Origin: Pseudoalteromonas distincta
GTDB lineage: Bacteria > Pseudomonadota > Gammaproteobacteria > Enterobacterales > Alteromonadaceae
DNA length: 64,000 nucleotides
NCBI RefSeq assembly: GCF_000814675.1
Contig: NZ_JWIG01000001.1
Location: 124,001 to 188,000 of the forward strand
Direction of reading: 5' to 3'
A model generated the notes under the pieces. That model saw only the letters and a list, made by a program, of their open reading frames with translations, was not told where the DNA came from and did no database searches. The position numbers and the translations under genes were made by a program. Of the stretch, positions 18,405-28,011 are shown piece by piece; the stretch's first letter is position 1; each line of letters begins with the position of its first letter.

Positions 18405-19754
18405 TTAATCAGTCTGTTTGCTCATAGATTCTACAACAGCTGCAATTTTTTGAGCGCTGTCTATTACAATTTTTTCTTGCTCGGCTTCAACCATAACACG
18501 AACCACAGGTTCAGTACCTGATTTGCGAAGTAAAACTCGGCCTTTGTCGCCTAAAGCAAGCTCAACTTCTGCTACAGCTGAAAGTACCTCTGCCGCTTTT
18601 GTCGGATCTGTTCCAGCGGTATAGCGCACGTTAATCATTTTCATTGGATATTTAGTAAAACCAGCACCCAAATCTTGTAGTGTACGGTTTTGTGCAACCA
18701 TAGCTGCAAGTACTTGCAAACTTGATATAATGCCATCACCCGTGCTAATTAAATCTAAATTTAATACATGGCCTGAGCTTTCACCGCCAATTTTCCAGCC
18801 TTTTTGCTGTAGTAATTCCATTACATAGCGGTCACCCACTTTACTGCGAGCAAACTCGATACCTTTCGCTTTTAAAGCATTTTCAAGACCCATGTTAGAC
18901 ATTACAGTGCCAACTACACCTCCACCCAACATATCATCTTCGGCAGCTTGGCAAGCAATAATATAAACTAAATCGTCACCATCAAATACACGACCATTAT
19001 GATCAACCATCATTACACGATCGCCATCCCCATCGTATGCAATACCTACGTCAGCTTTAAATTCAAGCACTTTGCGTTTAAGAGTATCTACATGAGTAGC
19101 GCCACATTCATGATTTATATTAACGCCATTAGGCTCACATGCATGGGTTATAACTTCAGCGCCAAGTTCGCGCATGACAGAAGGAGCTATATGGTATGTA
19201 GCGCCATTTGCGCAATCGACAACAATTTTAAGCCCTTCTAAAGACAAACCTTGGGGGAACTGGCTCTTACAAAACTCTATATAACGGCCGTCTGCACTAA
19301 CTAAACGCGAAGCTTTACCTAATTTATCTGAAGCAACACAGGTCATTTGCTCATCAAGCATCGCTTCAATTTGAAGCTCTACTTCATCGTCAAGCTTTAG
19401 ACCCTGCCCATTGAAAAACTTAATACCGTTATCATAATAAGGGTTATGTGAGGCACTAATTACTATGCCTGCCTCTGCACGAAATGTTTGCGCTAAATAC
19501 GCAACTGCAGGTGTCGGCATTGGACCCAGTAATACAACATCAATACCAGCGGCAATTAAACCAGCCTCAAGTGCGGTTTCAAGCATGTAGCCAGAAATAC
19601 GCGTATCTTTACCTATAATGACTTTTTTAGTACCACTTTGAGATAATACGCGTCCTGCTGCCCAACCCAACTTCATTGCAAACTCAGGATTGATAGGAGC
19701 TGTACCTACTAAACCACGTACGCCATCAGTACCAAAATATTTTCTTTCTTTCAT
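18405..19754 (-). CDS. glmM: Phosphoglucosamine mutase
   Basis: Isomerises glucosamine-6-phosphate to glucosamine-1-phosphate for UDP-GlcNAc, hence peptidoglycan and LPS. 449 residues; [10 protein letters not shown] at the start, the phosphoserine loop [10 protein letters not shown] with S102, metal loop YDGDGDRVM, sugar-binding GGESSGH, and the C-terminal phosphate site [12 protein letters not shown]. Its ATG overlaps the folP stop as TAATG, so the two are translationally coupled. Order folP-glmM is near-universal in this class. Confidence 0.97.
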   Translation of the reverse strand: MKERKYFGTDGVRGLVGTAPINPEFAMKLGWAAGRVLSQSGTKKVIIGKDTRISGYMLETALEAGLIAAGIDVVLLGPMPTPAVAYLAQTFRAEAGIVISASHNPYYDNGIKFFNGQGLKLDDEVELQIEAMLDEQMTCVASDKLGKASRLVSADGRYIEFCKSQFPQGLSLEGLKIVVDCANGATYHIAPSVMRELGAEVITHACEPNGVNINHECGATHVDTLKRKVLEFKADVGIAYDGDGDRVMMVDHNGRVFDGDDLVYIIACQAAEDDMLGGGVVGTVMSNMGLENALKAKGIEFARSKVGDRYVMELLQQKGWKIGGESSGHVLNLDLISTGDGIISSLQVLAAMVAQNRTLQDLGAGFTKYPMKMINVRYTAGTDPTKAAEVLSAVAEVELALGDKGRVLLRKSGTEPVVRVMVEAEQEKIVIDSAQKIAAVVESMSKQTD

Positions 19755-20599
19755 TATGCAATTCCTTTCTCGCAGGCTTGATATACACCAAGTACGTCTG
19801 CGGTTTCTTTAACGTCATGTACACGAATAATTTTTGCGCCATTTTGCGCCGCGATTAACGCACCCGCTAAGCTGCCCGCTAATCGCTCATTTGTTTCTCT
19901 ATTTAATAGATTACCTATCATCGACTTACGAGATAATCCGGCCAATAATGGCAAACCTAACTTATTAAAATCATCAAACTTAGCCAATATTTGATAGTTA
20001 TGGCTAAGTGTTTTTCCAAATCCAAAACCAGGGTCTAGAATAAGTCGCTCAAACTTAATCCCTGCTGTTTCACATGCTTTAATACGTTCACTAAAAAACA
20101 TATTTATATCTGCAAACAGATTGTCGTAATGAGGTGCGCACTGCATGCTGCGAGGTTGCCCTTGCATATGCATTAAACAAATTGCTACATCTTCATACTG
20201 CGCAACCGTTTCTAAGGCGTTTATTTCTTGTAGAGCTCTTACATCATTGACTATATCTGCCCCAGCGAGTATTGCTTGCTCCATAACTTGCGCTTTACTA
20301 GTATCAATTGAAATAACGCAATCACTGTACTCACGTATCGCTTTAATAGCAGGAATTACTCGGGCAAGTTCATCTTTTAAACTCACATCTGGCGCGCCGG
20401 GGCGGGTAGACTCCCCCCCAATATCTAAAATTTGCGCACCATCCTCTAACAATTGCATTGCGCGCTTTAGCGCTATTTTGGGGTCTAAAAACTGCCCGCC
20501 GTCAGAAAATGAGTCAGGCGTTACATTCAATATTCCCATAATAACAGGCTTTTCAATATTGAGCGTACGTCCTCTGGGAAGCTTTAATATATTAGTCAT
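19754..20599 (-). CDS. folP: Dihydropteroate synthase
   Basis: Condenses p-aminobenzoate with dihydropterin pyrophosphate; the sulfonamide target. 281 residues. Signatures: [66 protein letters not shown] and [13 protein letters not shown] at 20597-20599 follows AAAGG at a proper distance; an in-frame UUG two codons upstream exists but has no better site. Downstream of ftsH, but a terminator at 20635-20663 lies between. Confidence 0.97.
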   Translation of the reverse strand: MTNILKLPRGRTLNIEKPVIMGILNVTPDSFSDGGQFLDPKIALKRAMQLLEDGAQILDIGGESTRPGAPDVSLKDELARVIPAIKAIREYSDCVISIDTSKAQVMEQAILAGADIVNDVRALQEINALETVAQYEDVAICLMHMQGQPRSMQCAPHYDNLFADINMFFSERIKACETAGIKFERLILDPGFGFGKTLSHNYQILAKFDDFNKLGLPLLAGLSRKSMIGNLLNRETNERLAGSLAGALIAAQNGAKIIRVHDVKETADVLGVYQACEKGIA

Positions 20600-20630
20600 T
20601 GCCAACCTTTATTCTTTTTCTAAATAGCTG

Positions 20631-20663
20631 ATACAAAAAAGCCCCGAAGTTCGGGGCTTTGAC
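20631..20663 (-). terminator. Terminator between ftsH and folP
   Basis: AAAGCCCCGAA and TTCGGGGCTTT flank a single G (20638-20660), with a T-rich tail on the minus strand. It ends the ftsH transcript, so folP-glmM-tpiA-secG may depend on readthrough or on a promoter in the 79 bases before folP. Confidence 0.85.
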
Positions 20664-20678
20664 TAGCTATTTTAACGA

Positions 20679-22622
20679 TTATTCAGCTTTATCATCAAGG
20701 TTTGTTTCATCTTTTTTTGATGAATCATCCGCTTTTTGACTTTCATCAAGCACTGGCTCTTGAGGCTCTTGCTCTTTTACCGGCTTAGCTTCATGGCGGT
20801 CATGTGCATCACGCGGCTCACGCACTGGTTGGCGCGCCATTAAATCATCAATTTGCTTAGCGTCGATTGTTTCGTATTTCATTAACGCGTCTTTCATTGA
20901 GTGAAGAATATCAATATTTTCTTTTAATATTTCTTCTGCTCTTTGGTAGTTACGATCTGAAAACAAGCGTACTTCAGCATCAATTACTTTAGCAGTATCA
21001 TCCGACATACTAGATGCACGGCTTCCGCCACCACCCATATACATCTCGTTTTGATCTTCAGCGTAAAGCAATGGACCTAGCTTTTCACTTAAACCCCAAT
21101 GTGTAACCATTTTACGTGCAATATCGGTTGCGCGCTCAATATCGTTACTTGCACCCGTTGTTACTTTGTCAGCACCATAAATAAGCGCTTCAGCAATACG
21201 GCCACCATAAAGGCTTGAAATCATTGATTCTAAAAGCTCTTTTGAATGACTAACACGGTCTTGTTCAGGCAAGTACATTGTTACACCTAGCGCACGGCCA
21301 CGTGGAATAATAGATACTTTGTAAACTGGATCATGCTCAGGAACCATACGGCCCACAATTGCGTGGCCTGCTTCGTGATATGCTGTCATTTCTTTTTCTT
21401 GCTCGCTCATCACCATGGTTTTGCGCTCTGCGCCCATCATGATTTTATCTTTAGCAGCATCAAATTCAGCCATGCTTACAACACGTTTATTACCACGTGC
21501 AGCATAAAGTGCAGCTTCGTTTACTAAGTTCGCTAAATCAGCGCCAGAAAAACCAGGTGTTCCACGTGCTATAAGAGCCGCTTCTACGTTATCGCCTAAT
21601 GGCACTTTACGCATGTGTACTTTAAGTATTTGCTCACGACCACGTATATCAGGTAAACCAACTTCTACTTGGCGGTCAAAACGACCTGGACGAAGTAATG
21701 CAGGATCTAGAACATCTGGTCGGTTAGTTGCCGCAATAACGATAATACCTTCGTTACCACCAAAACCATCCATTTCTACTAGCATTTGGTTAAGTGTTTG
21801 CTCTCGTTCATCGTTACCGCCGCCCATACCTGCGCCACGTTTACGACCAACCGCATCAATCTCATCTATAAAGATAATACAAGGTGCCGCTTTTTTAGCT
21901 TGTTCAAACATATCACGTACACGTGACGCACCCACACCGACAAACATTTCAACAAAATCTGAACCAGAAATTGTAAAAAACGGTACTTTCGCTTCACCCG
22001 CAACAGCCTTTGCAAGTAACGTTTTACCAGTACCAGGAGGACCAACCATTAGTACGCCTTTAGGAATACTACCGCCAAGCTTTTGAAACTTAGAAGGGTC
22101 ACGTAAAAAGTCTACCAATTCGGTAACATCTTCTTTCGCTTCATCACAACCAGCAACATCTGCAAACGTTGTTTTAATTTGATCTTCACTCATTAAGCGA
22201 GCTTTACTCTTACCAAATGACATAGCGCCTTTACCGCCGCCGCCTTGCATTTGACGCATGAAGAATATCCATACACCTATAAGCAGTATCATCGGGAACC
22301 AAGAAATAAATATACTTGCTAAGAATGATTGTTCTTCAGGTTGTACACCCTTCACATTTACATCATTTTTAAGTAAATCATTTATTAAGTCTTCATCGTA
22401 CATTGGCATCGTTGTTTGAAAACGCTCACCACTGCTCTTAGTACCAGTAATATTTCCTGTACCGCGGTCGATAATAACTTCTTGTAAAGAGCCACTGCGG
22501 ACATCTTTAACAAATTGAGTGTAACTTGTTTGACGATCAACTTGCTCGCCACCATTAAAGCTCTGAAAGACTGACATCAGCACAACTGCAATCACCAGCC
22601 ATAGTATTAAATTTTTCGCCAT
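20679..22622 (-). CDS. ftsH: ATP-dependent zinc metalloprotease FtsH
   Basis: Membrane-anchored AAA+ protease that degrades misfolded membrane proteins and regulators such as LpxC. 647 residues from [10 protein letters not shown]. Two transmembrane segments (about 4-22 and 97-117) flank the periplasmic domain. AAA module: Walker A GPPGTGKT, Walker [15 protein letters not shown] region [20 protein letters not shown]; protease motif HEAGH and later zinc-ligand region. The C-terminal tail is a long charged stretch rich in Glu/Asp/Lys. ATG at 22620-22622 with GAG upstream; UUG three codons earlier is rejected. rlmE lies upstream, the conserved rlmE-ftsH pair. Confidence 0.97.
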   Translation of the reverse strand: MAKNLILWLVIAVVLMSVFQSFNGGEQVDRQTSYTQFVKDVRSGSLQEVIIDRGTGNITGTKSSGERFQTTMPMYDEDLINDLLKNDVNVKGVQPEEQSFLASIFISWFPMILLIGVWIFFMRQMQGGGGKGAMSFGKSKARLMSEDQIKTTFADVAGCDEAKEDVTELVDFLRDPSKFQKLGGSIPKGVLMVGPPGTGKTLLAKAVAGEAKVPFFTISGSDFVEMFVGVGASRVRDMFEQAKKAAPCIIFIDEIDAVGRKRGAGMGGGNDEREQTLNQMLVEMDGFGGNEGIIVIAATNRPDVLDPALLRPGRFDRQVEVGLPDIRGREQILKVHMRKVPLGDNVEAALIARGTPGFSGADLANLVNEAALYAARGNKRVVSMAEFDAAKDKIMMGAERKTMVMSEQEKEMTAYHEAGHAIVGRMVPEHDPVYKVSIIPRGRALGVTMYLPEQDRVSHSKELLESMISSLYGGRIAEALIYGADKVTTGASNDIERATDIARKMVTHWGLSEKLGPLLYAEDQNEMYMGGGGSRASSMSDDTAKVIDAEVRLFSDRNYQRAEEILKENIDILHSMKDALMKYETIDAKQIDDLMARQPVREPRDAHDRHEAKPVKEQEPQEPVLDESQKADDSSKKDETNLDDKAE

Positions 22623-22688
22623 ATCGCTCAAGGGGTTAACCTCTTGTATCCAATTAATTTAAATTCAACTAAACGCCAAGCAACTGTA

Positions 22689-23318
22689 CTACAGTTTGTA
22701 TCCAGTCGCTACTATATATACTTCCCGAGAACGGGCACGTGAGGCATCAGGTTTGCGTATTTTCACTGCTTTAAAACTATTACGTACATCTTGCAAGTAT
22801 TGATCAAAGCCTTCACCTTGGAAAACCTTAACAATAAATGCGCCATTTTTCTTTAGTACTTGACTACACATATCCAGCGCAAGTTCTACCAAATACATAC
22901 TACCCGCTTGATCTACTGAGTTATTACCACTCATATTTGGTGCCATGTCAGAGAGTACCACATCAACATTTTTACCATCAATACGTTTTAGCAACGCATT
23001 TAACACAGCTTCTTCACGAAAGTCGCCTTGTAAAAAGTCAACACCCGCAAGTGAGTCCATAGGTAATATGTCACAGGCAATTACTTGACCTTTGTCACCT
23101 ACTTTTTCTGCCAAATATTGTGACCAGCTTCCTGGAGCTGCTCCTAAATCAACAACGGTCATACCAGGGCGAAGTAACTTATCTCTATTTTGTACTTCAT
23201 CTAATTTAAAAACCGCTCGGGAACGCCAGCCTTTTTTTTGCGCTTCTTGAACATATTTATCATCAAAATGTTCTTTCAGCCATCGCTGTGAACTGGCTGA
23301 CTGTTTTTTATTTGTCAT
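22689..23318 (-). CDS. rlmE: 23S rRNA (uridine(2552)-2'-O)-methyltransferase
   Basis: SAM-dependent 2'-O-methylation of U2552 in the 23S rRNA A-loop during late 50S assembly. 209 residues: RAVFKLDEV with catalytic Lys, SAM-binding [25 protein letters not shown] with catalytic Asp, and [10 protein letters not shown] with the second Lys. All four elements of the K-D-K-E tetrad can be placed (final Glu in [10 protein letters not shown]). It heads the rlmE-ftsH unit and is divergent from yhbY. Confidence 0.97.
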   Translation of the reverse strand: MTNKKQSASSQRWLKEHFDDKYVQEAQKKGWRSRAVFKLDEVQNRDKLLRPGMTVVDLGAAPGSWSQYLAEKVGDKGQVIACDILPMDSLAGVDFLQGDFREEAVLNALLKRIDGKNVDVVLSDMAPNMSGNNSVDQAGSMYLVELALDMCSQVLKKNGAFIVKVFQGEGFDQYLQDVRNSFKAVKIRKPDASRARSREVYIVATGYKL

Positions 23319-23406
23319 AAATTAACACGCAACTAATTAGTAATATTCTCTAGATGGCGTTAGAATACCCTTAATTCAAGCCATATTCAGCAAAATTTGT
23401 ATAAAC

Positions 23407-23703
23407 ATGACATTATCAAACAAACAAAAGCAGTTTTTAAAAGGTCAGGCACATAGCCTCAAGCCTGTAGTTTTACTAGGTTCTAACGGTTTAACCGAAG
23501 GCGTAGTAGTCGAAATTCAAAGTGCATTAGAAATTCACGAATTAATCAAAGTTAAAGTTCCAACTGATGATCGTGAAACAAAAGCACTTATTTTTGAAGC
23601 AATCGTACGTGAAACTGGTGCGACTAAGCTACAAACGATAGGTCACACTATTGTGCTTTATCGTCAAAGTGTTGAGAAAAAAATACATTTACCACGTAAC
23701 TAA
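23407..23703 (+). CDS. yhbY: Ribosome assembly RNA-binding protein YhbY (CRM domain)
   Basis: 98-residue single CRM-domain protein that associates with pre-50S particles. Seen: LSNKQKQFLKGQAHSLKPVV, the conserved GSNGLTEGVV loop (GxxG-type), and TIGHTIVLYR. Divergent from rlmE with 88 bases between, as in E. coli. The two ribosome-assembly genes probably share an intergenic promoter region. Confidence 0.95.
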   Translation: MTLSNKQKQFLKGQAHSLKPVVLLGSNGLTEGVVVEIQSALEIHELIKVKVPTDDRETKALIFEAIVRETGATKLQTIGHTIVLYRQSVEKKIHLPRN

Positions 23704-23736
23704 TTAATCCTATTTAAAGGATTTAGTACGTTTAAA

Positions 23737-23767
23737 TTAAAAAACCAGCTTAATGCTGGTTTTTTGT
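23737..23767. terminator. Terminator between yhbY and the histidine phosphatase gene
   Basis: AAAACCAGC, loop TTAAT, GCTGGTTTT (23739-23763 region) with T-run after it on the plus strand and A-run before it, so it can serve both convergent genes. Confidence 0.88.
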
Positions 23768-23785
23768 TATATAACACTTTTTAAT

Positions 23786-24286
23786 TTAAAAGCTCATTGT
23801 ATGGTGCGTTACATCATAATCAGTGCCATTACTTCTGGGCTTATTATGCAATATAAAATACTGAGTAAATTGTGTCTCACTCATAGCTGGCACTTTTTCA
23901 TTGGAGAGTAGTTCAGCCAGTTGCGGCGTCGTATTACTGTGCCCAATAACAACAACTACACCCTTTAGTTTGAGTAACTCATTTTTTAAATCACCTAGCT
24001 CACCTGCGTTATACACATTTAATTTGGTATTAAAATGTGCCTGCAAAGGTGCGGCTGTTTGCAACGTGCGTTTATAGTTGCTGCTAAAAAGATGTATATT
24101 TTGATGTTCTTTAAACAAAGTAACTAAATTATTTGCACGTGCCTTCCCCTCTTCTGAGAGCGCTGGGTTTTTCCCCGTTAACTTTTCGCTATGACGAAAC
24201 AAATATACCTCGTCAGGTGCGGCAAATGCCAAACTACAATTAAATGACAAGGCTAAAAAAGTGATTGCTAATATTATTTTATTCAT
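23786..24286 (-). CDS. Secreted histidine phosphatase superfamily protein
   Basis: 166-residue protein with signal peptide (1-22, ending AFA). Phosphoglycerate-mutase-like fold: phospho-acceptor H32 in LFRHSEK (RHS instead of the usual RHG), ALSEEGKARA, SSNYKRTLQTAAPL, and the second catalytic His in VVVIGHSNTT (H116). So it is a predicted periplasmic phosphomonoesterase; substrate unknown. It overlaps the serine hydrolase gene by 4 bases (ATGA), so the two are coupled. Confidence 0.85.
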   Translation of the reverse strand: MNKIILAITFLALSFNCSLAFAAPDEVYLFRHSEKLTGKNPALSEEGKARANNLVTLFKEHQNIHLFSSNYKRTLQTAAPLQAHFNTKLNVYNAGELGDLKNELLKLKGVVVVIGHSNTTPQLAELLSNEKVPAMSETQFTQYFILHNKPRSNGTDYDVTHHTMSF

Positions 24287-25437
24287 ATTTTTTTACCTCG
24301 TTTGTATTCTAATAGCCTGTCGATAAATTCAGTTGTTAATTCATTTATTACGCCGGTTTCAGCATTAACGATTAAACTAAAACCAACATTTAAGTGGGGA
24401 AACACAACCACATCGCTTCTATATCCTTGCACCCAGCCACTATGATAGTAAAGCGTTTCATCAGCGTAATTATAAACCCGCCAACCTAGTCCGTAATAAG
24501 CCTCATTAAGGTGTTTTTTCCACACCCTGCGATGCATTTCTTTTTTTGTATGTGTATAAGGACGCGTTTGCTTTGCTAGAGTATCCAATGACAAAACATC
24601 TGGGTATTGCCCTAGCTGGGCTTTTAACCAAATGGCCATGTCACTTGCACTTGCGTTTACACCCGCTGCAGGTCCCACTTTATAATAATTTTTTTTAAGC
24701 TTAGCGCTATACCAACGTTTTGTACCGCGCACGTGTGGTAATGCGTAATTTTCATCCTGAACCATAGATTCAAAACCTAAGCTGGCATCACTCATTTTTA
24801 AAGGCGCAAAAATAGTTTCTCGTAACCACTGCGCGTAACTTTTACCGCTGCTTTGTAATATCACATTACCTATAAGGCTAAACATAACATTTTGATAACC
24901 ATAACATTCGCCTGGTTTGCAAATAGGTTTAACACTAAGTAATTTTTCAACAATACTGGGGTAATCCATACGAGACTCTATCAAATTATCGTACGCATTA
25001 GGCACTAACCCACTTGCATGACTTAGAAGGTGAAATACTTTTAAATCATCTTGATAAACAGTCCCTTTGAACTCAGTTATGTAATCGCTAACAGCTTTAT
25101 CTAATTTAAGTAAACCCTCATTGGCTAATTTAGCAGATAACGAGCCTGCAAATGTTTTAGAAACAGACGCGAGCCTAAACCGGGTATGCTTATTTACTTT
25201 TTGTCCATTTCGGGTTTTAGTTACACCCATAGTATGTATGTAGTCTGAGTTATTTGTACTTACAATCGAAAGTGCAGCGCCTGGTATACCTTTATTTTTC
25301 AGTTTTTTTTGCGCATAACGGCCGTACTTTTTTACAAATGCGTCCCAATCAGGATCTGCTTTTGCTGCAAAACTCACAGAGCTAAACAACAAACACAAAG
25401 CAGGTAGGCTATACAATAAAGATTTGAGATACTTCAT
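24283..25437 (-). CDS. Secreted serine hydrolase, class C beta-lactamase / penicillin-binding protein family
   Basis: 384 residues, signal peptide 1-24. SxxK nucleophile motif S91-V-S-K94 (RLASVSKTFAG), tyrosine motif Y181-Q-N183, and HSG near residue 344 in place of KTG. This set is typical of the DD-peptidase, esterase and AmpC-like superfamily. HSG in place of KTG is common in esterase or peptidase members and argues against a classical AmpC. Probably acts in the periplasm on peptidoglycan peptides or small esters. Translationally coupled to the histidine phosphatase downstream. Confidence 0.85.
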   Translation of the reverse strand: MKYLKSLLYSLPALCLLFSSVSFAAKADPDWDAFVKKYGRYAQKKLKNKGIPGAALSIVSTNNSDYIHTMGVTKTRNGQKVNKHTRFRLASVSKTFAGSLSAKLANEGLLKLDKAVSDYITEFKGTVYQDDLKVFHLLSHASGLVPNAYDNLIESRMDYPSIVEKLLSVKPICKPGECYGYQNVMFSLIGNVILQSSGKSYAQWLRETIFAPLKMSDASLGFESMVQDENYALPHVRGTKRWYSAKLKKNYYKVGPAAGVNASASDMAIWLKAQLGQYPDVLSLDTLAKQTRPYTHTKKEMHRRVWKKHLNEAYYGLGWRVYNYADETLYYHSGWVQGYRSDVVVFPHLNVGFSLIVNAETGVINELTTEFIDRLLEYKRGKKI

Positions 25438-25549
25438 TTTTATAAATTTTATCTTTTTAACTACATCTATGTAGATAATATCATGAAGTTTTGTTTGGAC
25501 TAACGTACAATACGACGATTATTTGGTTTTAAGCGAGTGTTTAGTACTT

Positions 25550-26353
25550 ATGCGTTTTTTAGTTGTGTCACTTTTTGTTATATTATCAACTGGTTGTACT
25601 CTTACAAAGCAGCCGGCCGAGCCACTGGCTATGCCATTAAAGCCAACATTAAAAAGTCAGACCTACCAGCTTGAGTACACCACAGAACACTCATCCCCAA
25701 AAGTTAAATCCGTTCAACTTCCTGCACATAAGGTAGTTAGAAACCAAACAGTAAAAATTATTACCGATAAGGCAAGTGTCACCGATAAACTTTTATCGCA
25801 AATTAGCCAAGCACTTAACGATAAACAGCTAAAAGTAACCACTAAAAATAACAGCGACTACACACTAACTATTCAGCAACTTGATTTAACTTTCACTGAC
25901 GATGTTAAGTACGCAATAAAGCAACCTGAGAACCCTTTTACATTATATTCAGATATTGCTCAGCAATACCCAACTCAGGAATGTGCTGCAATATTTGCAC
26001 AAGTAAGTATGCGCCTCACACACAAAGCATCGGGTGATGTTGTTTGGTTTGCTAAATCTTCTATTGATAGTGCAAGTTTTCATCGTGAGCCGCTAGTTTA
26101 TAGTTTCACCGAAGAGCAAAAAATAACTAATGAGCTTGAGGTTGTCGCTTTTGTCCATCAGCAAAATACTGATGAAGCCCGCATGGAAAGACTTGGAAAA
26201 GACATTCAAATTCCTCAGTACAAAACGTTGTCAAAGTTATCTAGCCTTGCCAAGCTTAGTGGTCCATGTAACAGAACAGAAGTAAGCGCATTAACGCCTA
26301 TGATGCAGTTTTACTTAAGCAGTATATTAATCGATAAAATTAAAGTTCAGTAA
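25550..26353 (+). CDS. Predicted lipoprotein of unknown function
   Basis: 267 residues with a type II signal peptide MRFLVVSLFVILSTGC (lipid-modified C16). Mature protein is soluble, about 250 residues, with DYTLTIQQLDLTFTDDVKY and ASGDVVWFAKSSID suggestive of an alpha/beta domain. I do not recognise the family. Later part has two cysteines (PTQEC and SGPCNR) that could pair. ATG at 25550 fits the signal peptide; nine extra codons upstream do not. It is alone, divergent from the hydrolase and directly followed by a 317-bp repeat element. Confidence 0.75.
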   Translation: MRFLVVSLFVILSTGCTLTKQPAEPLAMPLKPTLKSQTYQLEYTTEHSSPKVKSVQLPAHKVVRNQTVKIITDKASVTDKLLSQISQALNDKQLKVTTKNNSDYTLTIQQLDLTFTDDVKYAIKQPENPFTLYSDIAQQYPTQECAAIFAQVSMRLTHKASGDVVWFAKSSIDSASFHREPLVYSFTEEQKITNELEVVAFVHQQNTDEARMERLGKDIQIPQYKTLSKLSSLAKLSGPCNRTEVSALTPMMQFYLSSILIDKIKVQ

Positions 26354-26354
26354 A

Positions 26355-26671
26355 TTAGGGTCTGTTGATCTTTACGGATTAAAATTTGTTCAAACTAGGG
26401 GCTATTTAATCGCGGCGCGAGGTTTGTAACCTAGTGGGCTCGGTAACGGCTCCTGCGTTACCCTACTGGCTTACATCCATGTAAGAATAAGTAAAAACCG
26501 AGCAACAAAGAGTAAATAGCCCCTAGGAAGAACCCTTTGGGCAGCGCCTGTTTGGCATTAATGCTACGTTATCGCCCATTTATGGGGAATAGCCACACTG
26601 CATAGGCTCTGCCTTGCCTAAATACCAAACAGACTGCTGCAAATTTAACCTTGAAAGTTCAACAGACCTAA
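26355..26671. mobile_element. 317-bp inverted-repeat element with nested palindromes (MITE-like)
   Basis: Ends TTAGGGTCTGTTGATCTTT (26355-26373) and AAAGTTCAACAGACCTAA (26654-26671) are imperfect terminal inverted repeats. Inside, CTAGGGGCTATTTA (26395-26408) and TAAATAGCCCCTAG (26513-26526) pair exactly, GGTAACG/CGTTACC forms a smaller hairpin, and CTGTTTGG (near 26548) pairs with CCAAACAG (near 26625). No open frame. It begins one base after the lipoprotein stop and fills the gap before the mipA-like gene. Confidence 0.8.
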
Positions 26672-26756
26672 CACTTACTACATTTTTTTACAGATTAAAG
26701 GAACGAATTAACAATATACTACGCTTAATAACAAATAATAATTAGGCCCTATAGGG

Positions 26757-27614
26757 ATGAGAAACACTTTGCTTAACCATACTTTAGTGAGCATAACATT
26801 GCTTTTTTGCTTTATTTTTAGCACCACAAGTATGGCAAGTAATCGCTATTATGCAGACAATACGTTAGAACCAACCCAAGGCTTTGCCTGGGACTGGAGT
26901 GCTGGTGCGGGCTTTTATATTGAAGATTCCTACCTAATCGGTATCGAATCTTACGATAAAGGCGTTGAGCTTGATTTAAGTCTTGCTGTTTCTTACGATA
27001 AATTTTATCTTGATTTTGACCACAATCAACTCAGCGGTGGCCTTGTAATTGGTTACAGTCTTATAGATAAATTTGATTGGGGCTTAGATATACTTGGCAC
27101 AAATACTCAAGCCGGGTTTGACGAAAAAGGCCTCGGGTTTTATAACCACGGTGTTATAAAAGAACTCCAAGGTATTAAAAAACGTAATTACGATTTTGAT
27201 GTTGGTCTTAGGCTCTCGCGCCGATTTGAAAACTCACAATTCTCCTTTGAATATCTTCATGACGTATCTGGTGCCCATAATGGCTGGGTTATAAATAGCT
27301 TTTTTAGCCACATTTTGCCATGGCGAAACTGGGAGTTTAGATCTGGTGTTGGTTTAAGCGCCTACTCTGCTGACTTTACCAATTATTACTTTGGCATTGA
27401 TAGCGATGAAGCCACCAGCCTTCGCCCGATTTATAGCAGCAATGCCAGTACTAGTATCATCTTTGAGTTCCATGCTGAATATCCAATAAGCCAAGATTGG
27501 GTGTTTTTATCCGGTTGGCTTACTACATGGTTTTCAAAAGAAATTGACGACAGTCCAATTATTTCCCAAGGATATCAACATAAAGCCAAGGTAGGCCTAC
27601 GTTATGTATTTTAG
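26757..27614 (+). CDS. MipA/OmpV family outer-membrane protein (module A)
   Basis: 285 residues, signal peptide to about 27 (SMA-SNRYY). The rest is beta-strand-rich, with WDWSAGAGFYIEDSYLIG, SGGLVIGYSLIDKFDWG, SFEYLHDVSGAHNGW and final KVGLRYVF, a BAM signal. This is the MipA/OmpV family pattern; family members are outer-membrane proteins implicated in murein-synthase scaffolding or antimicrobial response. The stop overlaps the next start by 11 bases. First of a four-gene unit (OMP, DUF3019, regulator, kinase) repeated at 35434-38671. Confidence 0.82.
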   Translation: MRNTLLNHTLVSITLLFCFIFSTTSMASNRYYADNTLEPTQGFAWDWSAGAGFYIEDSYLIGIESYDKGVELDLSLAVSYDKFYLDFDHNQLSGGLVIGYSLIDKFDWGLDILGTNTQAGFDEKGLGFYNHGVIKELQGIKKRNYDFDVGLRLSRRFENSQFSFEYLHDVSGAHNGWVINSFFSHILPWRNWEFRSGVGLSAYSADFTNYYFGIDSDEATSLRPIYSSNASTSIIFEFHAEYPISQDWVFLSGWLTTWFSKEIDDSPIISQGYQHKAKVGLRYVF

Positions 27615-27987
27615 ATGGATCTGGGTATTACTGATCTTTCCCAGTACCTTTACTGTTAAAGCGCAGGACCCCCCTGAAGCACTCATAGCACTACCCGACA
27701 CTTGCGTTGCACTGCGCGAAGGGCGTAATTGCTATGCCGATGTTACACTTACGTGGGAGCAGCCTATCATTGGTAATTACTGCCTACGCGATGCAACTTC
27801 AAAGTACATTATGCAATGTTGGCTAAAGCAACAAAGTGGTACTTTTAATTATGCTTTTGACTCACAGCAAAGCATTTCATTTGAACTATTTGATAGCAAT
27901 ACATCCAAAGTCATCAGTACAGCAGAAGTAAAACTACAGTGGGTTTATCAAAACAGACAAAAAAAACGCCGCTGGCGACTATTTTAA
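27604..27987 (+). CDS. DUF3019-type periplasmic protein (module A)
   Basis: 127 residues with a signal peptide (1-20, VKA-QDPP). Four cysteines (C34, C43, C60, C72) and the motif IMQCWLKQQSGTFNY are shared with the module B protein at 37414-37794, and both end in a strongly basic tail (QKKRRWRLF here). Predicted to be periplasmic with two disulfides. Function is not known. Being sandwiched between an outer-membrane protein and a two-component pair suggests a role as signal carrier or modulator of the kinase; that is inference. Confidence 0.78.
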   Translation: MYFRWIWVLLIFPSTFTVKAQDPPEALIALPDTCVALREGRNCYADVTLTWEQPIIGNYCLRDATSKYIMQCWLKQQSGTFNYAFDSQQSISFELFDSNTSKVISTAEVKLQWVYQNRQKKRRWRLF

Positions 27988-28011
27988 TACCAATTGCATT
28001 AGGGATATTTT

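Noticed and set aside
24283-25437. Calling the serine hydrolase an AmpC-type antibiotic resistance beta-lactamase
   Set aside because: HSG replaces KTG and the gene is coupled to a phosphatase; family includes many peptidases and esterases, so resistance is not supported.
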